From: Lentisphaera sp.
GTDB lineage: Bacteria; Verrucomicrobiota; Lentisphaeria; Victivallales; GWF2-50-93
DNA length: 10,800 nt
Assembly: GCA_020721745.1 (NCBI GenBank)
Contig: DYMC01000078.1
Location: 1 to 10,800 of the forward strand
Direction: 5' to 3'
Positions 6,598 through 10,800 of this stretch are shown piece by piece. Under the pieces are notes generated by a model that saw only the letters and a list, made by a program, of their open reading frames with translations, was not told the origin of the DNA and searched no databases. Positions within the stretch are counted from its first letter, which is position 1, and each line of letters begins with the position of its first letter. The translations under genes and the position numbers were made by a program.

Positions 6598-6679
6598 CCT
6601 TTTCAGCTATGCCAATCGCGGCAGCAAAGATCGCAATAGCAACGATAAGTGCTCCTACAGCGAGCTTGATGGTAAGAGT
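6578..6679 (-). pseudogene. Possible remnant encoding one hydrophobic segment
   Basis: On the minus strand, 33 sense codons lie between a TGA in hairpin H1 and a TGA at 6580-6578 inside the hisF 3' end. They read as a charged-flanked hydrophobic helix, IKLAVGALIVAIAIFAAAIG followed by IAEK. No ATG, GTG or TTG start is available in frame. The pattern looks like the tail of a small membrane protein whose 5' end was lost where the hairpin array begins. An equally possible reading is chance, since the A/I-rich composition makes the plus strand read as similar short peptides. Low confidence. Confidence 0.2.
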
Positions 6680-6712
6680 TCAGTAAACCCCGTCATTTTA
6701 CTGAATTCTTAC
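6672..6712. repeat. Hairpin H1: 16-bp inverted repeat with 9-nt loop
   Basis: Left arm GTAAGAGTTCAGTAAA (6672-6687) and right arm TTTACTGAATTCTTAC (6697-6712) pair over 16 positions with one G-U wobble. The loop CCCCGTCAT is exactly complementary to 6839-6847 in H3. Reverse-complemented, 6711-6685 matches 10614-10640 at 24 of 27 positions. It begins 75 nt after the hisF stop and could help end transcription, but no T-run follows. Confidence 0.85.
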
Positions 6713-6716
6713 GTAT

Positions 6717-6792
6717 ACAAAATGCAAAAACGGCTTGGAATGGATCGAATGCATTGCGTTTGATACGATAAAATATTGTTTTTGCATTTTGT
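6717..6792. repeat. Hairpin H2: perfect 15-bp inverted repeat with structured loop
   Basis: ACAAAATGCAAAAAC (6717-6731) and GTTTTTGCATTTTGT (6778-6792) are exact reverse complements 46 nt apart. Inside the loop a second hairpin forms: ATCGAATGC (6744-6752) pairs with GCGTTTGAT (6756-6764) using two G-U wobbles around ATT. It starts 4 nt after H1 and ends 4 nt before H3. Confidence 0.8.
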
Positions 6793-6796
6793 TCAA

Positions 6797-6863
6797 GTAA
6801 ATATTCACTGAAGACGTGAGCTTCGCAACGTCTCAAGAATGACGGGGTTCAGTGAATATTTAC
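6797..6863. repeat. Hairpin H3: perfect 16-bp inverted repeat beside the cls stop
   Basis: GTAAATATTCACTGAA (6797-6812) and TTCAGTGAATATTTAC (6848-6863) are exact reverse complements around a 35-nt loop. The loop contains AGACGT...ACGTCT pairing (6812-6817 with 6828-6833) and ends with ATGACGGGG (6839-6847), complementary to the H1 loop. It lies 8 nt from the cls stop codon, so cls transcripts would carry it in their 3' UTR. Confidence 0.82.
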
Positions 6864-6871
6864 CATTTCTC

Positions 6872-8365
6872 TCAGAGCACTGGTGTGAGGAGCGAGGATG
6901 CGCGGCAGAGCATCTCGCGTGCGAATCCGCGGTTGATGGTGTCGGAGATGTCGAGTTCGGTGGAATCCTTCATCTCTGCGGCGAACTGGCTGTGGAGGAC
7001 GCTTATGAAATCCCCTCCCGAGGCGATGAAGTCGAGCTCGTAGTTGAGCTTGAAACTTCTCACATCGCAGTTGCTTGATCCCATTACGGCCCAGGAGCCG
7101 TCCACAAGCATAGCCTTCGCGTGCGAGAAAGGCCCGTTCTTGAGGAATATCCTTATCCCGGCGTCCAGAAGCGTGGGATAAAGATTTTCCGTGGCGTATT
7201 GGACATACCAGTGGTTGTTCCTCCTCGGAACTATAAGTCTTATGTCTACACCTCTGGCCGATGCCGCGCAGAGCATCTTCCAGAACGGGATGTCCGGCAC
7301 GAAATAGGGCGTCATCATCCATATTGAGCTTTCGGCCGCCGCGGCGGCCGTGGTGAAAATCCTCTCGGTGCCGTTGTCGCACTGTCCCGGCCCGGAGGCG
7401 ACAACTCTGAGCGTGGATTCGCCCTGGGGCTCGATCAGCGGGAAAAGGTCGTCGCTGATGAAGCTCGCAATATCCTTCCCGCTGACGTAATGCCAGTCGT
7501 TGAGGAAGGCGTATTGGAACTCGCCGACGGCAGGCCCCCTTATCAGACAGTGCAGGTCATGTATGTATCTGTCCTTCGCGCTGAACTTGTCGTCGTTGTC
7601 CGAGCTTATGTTTATTCCTCCGACGAAGGCCCTGTCCCCGTCTATAACCATGAGTTTCCTGTGGTTCCTAAGCTGGATGGCGAAGGGTCTGCTGAGATTC
7701 AGAATCGAGAACGGCTTCGTCTGGAAGTTGCCGCCGCCAAACTTGAAGAGCCTGTGGCCCGCCTTGAGACTGCCAAACCTGTCGTATATCACCTTCACCC
7801 TCACGCCCTGGCGCGACTTTTCCTCGAGCAGGTCGAATATCTCGCGTCCGACGGCGTCGTCCATTATTATGAAGGACTGCAAGTGGACGCTGTTGCGCGC
7901 CTTCGATATCTCATCAAGCATCCTTGGATATGCCTTGGTCCCGTCTATGAGCAGTTCGACGCTGTTTCTGGCGAGCGGAAGCGATTCCGGGAGGAGCCTG
8001 TCCAGCATCTTGCAGTACCTGGGGTAGTCCCGGCCTGAAATTCTCGGGGACGCGTATCTCCTCTGCACCTCGATGTGCCGCTTCAGCGCCGAATGAATCT
8101 GCTCCCTCCTTTTCCGCCTCAGCTTCTCAGCCGCGTCCTTCACTCTCTCGCCGATGGTGTAGACCTTGTTCACGCCGAACAGCAGATAGAAGATTATTCC
8201 GGCCAGGGGAAATGTGAACACTATGAAGAGCCAGAGCACCGAGCTTACCGGCTCTTCGCGTTTGTTGTGGAGTATGTGCAGAGCCGTGGCGACGGCCATC
8301 ATGAGGACGACCACCCCCCAGAAGAACATCGTGAAGGAGTCAGGGAAAAATACAGTCCTGAGCAT
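6872..8365 (-). CDS. cls: Cardiolipin synthase (phospholipase D family)
   Basis: This 497-aa membrane enzyme should join two phosphatidylglycerol molecules into cardiolipin plus glycerol at the inner membrane. Two N-terminal membrane helices are visible (about 11-31 and 41-64), followed by a basic stretch (80-103). Two HKD phospholipase D motifs form the active site: H235-x-K237-x4-D242 (NHRKLMVID) and H415-x-K417-x4-D422 (SHAKAMLVD), each followed by the usual glycine- or serine-rich strand with Asn. The TPYFVPD segment (352-358) is also characteristic. Length is close to bacterial ClsA-type enzymes of about 480-510 residues. The ATG at 8365 is preceded by AGGGAAG. The gene is convergent with hisF, separated by the hairpin array, and divergent from thiL. 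Confidence 0.95.
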   Translation of the reverse strand: MLRTVFFPDSFTMFFWGVVVLMMAVATALHILHNKREEPVSSVLWLFIVFTFPLAGIIFYLLFGVNKVYTIGERVKDAAEKLRRKRREQIHSALKRHIEVQRRYASPRISGRDYPRYCKMLDRLLPESLPLARNSVELLIDGTKAYPRMLDEISKARNSVHLQSFIIMDDAVGREIFDLLEEKSRQGVRVKVIYDRFGSLKAGHRLFKFGGGNFQTKPFSILNLSRPFAIQLRNHRKLMVIDGDRAFVGGINISSDNDDKFSAKDRYIHDLHCLIRGPAVGEFQYAFLNDWHYVSGKDIASFISDDLFPLIEPQGESTLRVVASGPGQCDNGTERIFTTAAAAAESSIWMMTPYFVPDIPFWKMLCAASARGVDIRLIVPRRNNHWYVQYATENLYPTLLDAGIRIFLKNGPFSHAKAMLVDGSWAVMGSSNCDVRSFKLNYELDFIASGGDFISVLHSQFAAEMKDSTELDISDTINRGFAREMLCRASSLLTPVL

Positions 8366-8399
8366 GCTTCCCTTTTGTTGTATCTTTGCAAAACGCGGG

Positions 8400-8427
8400 T
8401 TGCGGCTTGAGCCGCCCCGAGTATATT
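8400..8427 (+). promoter_or_regulatory. Candidate thiL-tsaE-rpe promoter with palindromic spacer
   Basis: TTGCGG (8400-8405) and TATATT (8422-8427; five of six consensus positions) are 16 nt apart, about 60 nt upstream of thiL. A perfect small inverted repeat, GCGGC-TTGA-GCCGC (8402-8415), spans the -35 and the spacer and could be an operator. I see no TPP-riboswitch core in the leader. On the minus strand, TTGAAA and TACTTT 16 nt apart (about 8440-8467) might serve cls. Confidence 0.45.
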
Positions 8428-8486
8428 AGCGTCAGCCCCTTAAAGTATCGGGTTTTCCGAACCTTTCAAATCAGGGACGCGCCGGA

Positions 8487-9398
8487 ATGACCGAAAATGA
8501 AATACTGAAAAACGCCTTCGGGCATCTGGGACAGGCCGGGAACATCGTCCTGCCCCCCGGACACGACTGCGCGGCGGTGGAGACCGCCGGCGGACTCCTG
8601 CTCATCGGGACCGCGGACCAGCTGATCGAGGGGATCCACTACGAAAAAGGAACGGCCCCTGCGAAAATCGCAAGGAAGCTTCTTGCGAGGAATCTAAGCG
8701 ACATTGCCGCATCCGGCGGAGCCGGCAGGCTCTTTGCACTATGCACCGTGGCTCTGGGCGGGGAGGAGGATTGCGGGAAATGGTTTGGACAGTTTTTCCG
8801 CGCCCTCGGGCGGGAGGCGTCGAGATGGAAGGTGAGCGTCTGCGGCGGGGACATCGCTAGAAACGCCCGGAACGGGAACACGGTGCTGGCATTGTCCCTC
8901 TTCGGTGAGACATCCCGGAAAAAGCTGTGCAGGCGCAGCGGCGCCCGCCCCGGCGACATCCTGTTCGCAACGGGAGAATTTGGCAACTCGTTCAAGAGCG
9001 GACATCACCTGGATTTCACTCCGAGGCTGGAAGAGGCCGAATTCCTCTCCGGAAGATACACGAACACAATGATTGACACCAGCGACGGTCTCCTGCTCGA
9101 TGCGGGCCGCATCGCGGAGGCTTCCGGACTTGGAATCCGGCTCGACACGGCCATGATTCCGTTCCGCAAGGGTGCGACGCTCGAGTCCGCCCTCGGAGAA
9201 GGCGAGGACTACGAACTGCTGTTCGCCGTCCGCGAGGAAAGAAGCAGGGCTCTGACCCGGAACTGGCCGTTCAGAACCAGTCTCACCCCCGTCGGGAGCT
9301 TCGCGAAAATCGCAAAAGGAAGCATCATCTCGTCCGACGGAGAAGACCTCCTCGCGAAATTCGCAAAAGGCTACGACCACTTCGGAGGCGGGAAATGA
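8487..9398 (+). CDS. thiL: Thiamine-monophosphate kinase
   Basis: This 303-aa kinase phosphorylates thiamine monophosphate to thiamine pyrophosphate with ATP, the last step of cofactor synthesis. ThiL landmarks appear in order: GHDCAAV (25-31), ADQLIEGIHY (43-52), NLSDIAASGG (69-78), GGDIAR (120-125), DTSDGLLLDAGRI (197-209) and GEDYELLF (239-246). The aspartates expected to bind Mg-ATP are kept (D27, D44, D72, D122, D197, D200). It is somewhat diverged: GHDCA replaces the usual GDDAA, and IARNARNG follows GGD where TTR-type residues are common. Length is slightly under the typical 310-330. The ATG has only a weak AGGGA upstream. Its TGA overlaps the tsaE start as ATGA, so the two are translationally coupled. 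The TPP made is the cofactor of the oxidoreductase encoded upstream in this window. Confidence 0.93.
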   Translation: MTENEILKNAFGHLGQAGNIVLPPGHDCAAVETAGGLLLIGTADQLIEGIHYEKGTAPAKIARKLLARNLSDIAASGGAGRLFALCTVALGGEEDCGKWFGQFFRALGREASRWKVSVCGGDIARNARNGNTVLALSLFGETSRKKLCRRSGARPGDILFATGEFGNSFKSGHHLDFTPRLEEAEFLSGRYTNTMIDTSDGLLLDAGRIAEASGLGIRLDTAMIPFRKGATLESALGEGEDYELLFAVREERSRALTRNWPFRTSLTPVGSFAKIAKGSIISSDGEDLLAKFAKGYDHFGGGK

Positions 9399-9868
9399 GC
9401 GGTGAATCGAAAAAAGTCATGGAAGAGACGGCAAGAAGCCTGTCGCCTGAGGAGACTGCGAAATTCGCGGCCGCCCTGGCCCGCCGGACGCCTCTTGGCT
9501 CCGTCGTCGCGCTCCACGGGGAGCTTGGCGCGGGCAAGACCGTCTTCGCGAGGGGGTTCGCGCGGGGGCTTGGCATCTCCGAGCCGGTCACCAGCCCCAG
9601 CTTCGCCATAGTCCAGGAATACGTCTTCGGGAGGGACGGAAGAAAATGCAGGCTATACCACATAGACCTCTACAGGCTGAATTCCCAGGGCGAGGCATCC
9701 GCGTTTGGTTTGGACGAGATATTGTGCGACCCTGATGGAATAGCGCTTGTGGAGTGGGCGGAGAGGCTGGGAGATGGCATCCCGCGCGGGTGCCTTCACG
9801 TGAGGATATCCGGCGGCGAAGGTTTTGGCGAGGACGAAAGGAGGCTTGCCGTAAGCGGCGCTCCTTGA
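9395..9868 (+). CDS. tsaE: tRNA threonylcarbamoyladenosine biosynthesis ATPase
   Basis: This 157-aa P-loop ATPase works with TsaB and TsaD to put threonylcarbamoyl on A37 of ANN-decoding tRNAs. The Walker A motif GELGAGKT is at 42-49. The switch-like VTSPSFAIVQEY (65-76), the LYHIDLYRL strand with D91 (87-95) and ALVEWAERL (117-125) all match the TsaE family. Length is typical (about 150). The start ATG overlaps the thiL stop by 4 nt and has GGAGG at 9384-9388 with a 6-nt gap. No tsaB or tsaD is in the window. The C-terminal 25 residues are Gly- and Glu-rich and unlike any motif I recognise. Confidence 0.96.
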   Translation: MSGESKKVMEETARSLSPEETAKFAAALARRTPLGSVVALHGELGAGKTVFARGFARGLGISEPVTSPSFAIVQEYVFGRDGRKCRLYHIDLYRLNSQGEASAFGLDEILCDPDGIALVEWAERLGDGIPRGCLHVRISGGEGFGEDERRLAVSGAP

Positions 9869-9917
9869 TTTTTTCCAGTGCCGCGCTAGTGTCCTGCAAC
9901 ATAAAATTCAGGTCATC

Positions 9918-10616
9918 ATGAAGAGAAAAATTTCAAGTCTTCCGAACGACAGGCCGCTGATCGCCCCCTCGATTCTGGCTGCGAATTTCGCAAAGCTCGG
10001 GGATGAGCTCGCCGCCGCGGAGGATGCCGGGGCGGACATTGTCCACCTTGACGTGATGGACGGTCATTTCGTGCCCAACATCACGATAGGTCCGCCGGTG
10101 GTCTCGTCGTTGCGCAAGTGCTCGAACCTTCCGTTCGATGTCCATCTCATGATAAGCAATCCGCTCAAATACGTCCGTCCCTTTGCGGATGCCGGGGCCG
10201 ACCACATCACCTTCCACGTGGAGGCGGACGATGATCCCGACCAGGTCTTCGAGGAGATAGCGCTGGCCGGCTGCAGCGCCGGCATATGCGTCAAGCCCGC
10301 CACGCCCGCCGAGGAGATAATCCATTGGCTGAGGAAGACCGACATGGTCCTGGTGATGACCGTGGAGCCGGGATTCGGCGGACAGAAGTTCATGGGCGAC
10401 ATGCTTCCGAAGATCCGCACCATAAGGGACTACATATTGAAATACAAGCTCCGCACGCATGTCGAGGTTGACGGCGGGATTGACGCCGGCACCGTGAAAC
10501 AGGTTTCATCCGCAGGCGCCAATGTGATGGTTGCCGGCACATCCGTGTTCAGGTCGCCTCTTGGATACAAGGGCGCGGTCGCGAAGATCAGGGAGAACGC
10601 CGGTGGCCCCGCATAA
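9918..10616 (+). CDS. rpe: Ribulose-phosphate 3-epimerase
   Basis: This 232-aa (beta/alpha)8-barrel enzyme interconverts ribulose 5-phosphate and xylulose 5-phosphate in the pentose phosphate pathway. IAPSILAANF (15-24) opens the barrel. The metal-binding and catalytic residues are H43 and D45 in HLDVMDGHFVPN, H76 in DVHLM and D185 in EVDGGID. The phosphate loop VEPGFGGQKF (149-158) is intact. The N-terminus is about 10 residues longer than in E. coli Rpe; no later start fits well, and the ATG at 9918 has a short AGG 5 nt upstream. It follows tsaE by 49 nt, in which I see neither a good promoter nor a terminator, so it is probably the last gene of that operon. The stop codon TAA forms the first bases of a dispersed repeat. 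Confidence 0.97.
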   Translation: MKRKISSLPNDRPLIAPSILAANFAKLGDELAAAEDAGADIVHLDVMDGHFVPNITIGPPVVSSLRKCSNLPFDVHLMISNPLKYVRPFADAGADHITFHVEADDDPDQVFEEIALAGCSAGICVKPATPAEEIIHWLRKTDMVLVMTVEPGFGGQKFMGDMLPKIRTIRDYILKYKLRTHVEVDGGIDAGTVKQVSSAGANVMVAGTSVFRSPLGYKGAVAKIRENAGGPA

Positions 10617-10640
10617 GAGTTCAGTAGAATGACGGAGTTT
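10614..10640. repeat. Dispersed repeat copy overlapping the rpe stop codon
   Basis: These 27 nt, starting with the TAA of rpe, match the reverse complement of the H1 segment 6711-6685 at 24 of 27 positions. The shared core is A(A/G)AATGACGG(G/A)GTTT. Here the second hairpin arm is missing, so it is a half copy. A third, shorter relative (AGAATGACGGGGTT) lies in the H3 loop. The match is seen directly; a common mobile or amplified origin is inference. Confidence 0.7.
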
Positions 10641-10681
10641 TGCAATTGCCACGGCTGCCATGAACCGAGGCGGATGACAGT

Positions 10682-10691
10682 TGAGCGCTCA
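10682..10691. other. 10-bp palindrome TGAGCGCTCA
   Basis: A perfect palindrome lies in the noncoding DNA after rpe and 16 nt before a GGAGG sequence. It could be an operator for the possible gene starting at 10720, but a 10-bp palindrome can arise by chance. Confidence 0.3.
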
Positions 10692-10719
10692 CAGGAGTAT
10701 CCCCGTCGGAGGTGTCAAC

Positions 10720-10800
10720 ATGCAATTTCTATCCGCACCATCTCATTTCCGTTTAGCCCGTTTTTCCTGCGAAAAACGGGCTAAACGGAAATTGCGTGAA
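10720..10800 (+). CDS. Possible 5' end of a gene running off the window
   Basis: An ATG at 10720 has a textbook GGAGG (10708-10712) 7 nt upstream and opens a frame of 27 codons without a stop to the window edge. It begins MQFLSAPSHF and then runs straight through the 22-bp palindrome (10745-10792), giving the basic stretch RLARFSCEKRAKRKLRE. Only one of the three plus-strand frames through the palindrome is open. I recognise no family. Either a gene has absorbed a palindromic element near its start, or the ribosome binding site is a coincidence before a noncoding repeat; the second is somewhat likelier. Confidence 0.25.
   Translation, partial: MQFLSAPSHFRLARFSCEKRAKRKLRE
10745..10792. repeat. 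22-bp perfect inverted repeat, copy 2 of the window-edge palindrome
   Basis: Arms 10745-10766 and 10771-10792 are exact reverse complements around CTGC. The inner 30 nt (10754-10783) match the palindrome at 53-82 in 28 of 30 positions, differing only at two central bases. The stem here is 8-9 pairs longer on the outside (ATTTCCGTT/AACGGAAAT). Length and perfection make it a strong hairpin or cruciform candidate. Confidence 0.85.

Noticed and set aside
6610..6687. Short plus-strand peptide (MPIAAAKIAIATISAP...) after hisF
   Set aside because: There is no ribosome binding site, only 25 codons, and it ends inside hairpin H1; it looks like the complement of the A/I-rich stretch.
8428..8486. TPP riboswitch upstream of thiL
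   Set aside because: The leader is too short and lacks the conserved CTGAGA and other core elements.
9865..9917. Promoter or terminator between tsaE and rpe
   Set aside because: TTGATT has no acceptable -10 at 16-18 nt, and the T-run after tsaE is not preceded by a convincing hairpin.
10674..10703. Promoter ATGACA...TATCCC before the possible gene at 10720
   Set aside because: The -10 match is poor (three of six) with an 18-nt spacer, and it would leave almost no leader before the ribosome binding site.

Overview
The window looks like a chromosomal segment of an anaerobic, GC-rich bacterium. Genes are GC-rich with strong GGAGG-type ribosome binding sites, while intergenic DNA is AT-rich. 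A ferredoxin-dependent 2-oxoacid oxidoreductase points to anaerobic metabolism. The style of the VorB subunit, the fused beta-gamma subunit and the divergent ThiL suggest the Verrucomicrobiota/Lentisphaerota/Kiritimatiellota part of the PVC group. That placement is inference from memory of such proteins and is weakly held. All confidently called genes are core metabolism or housekeeping. I see no phage, transposase, CRISPR, toxin or defence gene.

Layout. Positions 1-290 are noncoding, with a degenerate decamer repeat, a perfect 30-nt palindrome and a hairpin. A minus-strand pair follows: serC (phosphoserine aminotransferase) overlapping amrS (AmmeMemoRadiSam-type radical SAM enzyme) by 8 nt. 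Divergent from serC is a small FHA-domain protein. Next on the plus strand is a tightly overlapped 2-oxoacid:ferredoxin oxidoreductase operon: a 2x[4Fe-4S] delta subunit, alpha subunit VorB, and one polypeptide fusing the TPP-binding beta and gamma subunits. hisF lies just behind it. The convergent gap between hisF and a minus-strand cardiolipin synthase holds an array of three long hairpins. Divergent from cls is a plus-strand group thiL-tsaE-rpe. The window ends in noncoding DNA with another copy of the intergenic repeat, a second copy of the palindrome, and a possible gene start running off the edge.

The genes do not form one pathway. They cover serine/B6 synthesis (serC), oxidative decarboxylation of 2-oxoacids to acyl-CoA with reduced ferredoxin (VOR-like complex), histidine synthesis (hisF), membrane lipid synthesis (cls), thiamine cofactor formation (thiL; its product TPP is also the VOR cofactor), tRNA t6A modification (tsaE) and the pentose phosphate pathway (rpe). 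The least ordinary content is intergenic: a hairpin array whose outer loops are exactly complementary, a dispersed repeat that overlaps the rpe stop codon, and two near-identical palindromes about 10.7 kb apart. I found no convincing evidence of an undescribed multi-gene system.
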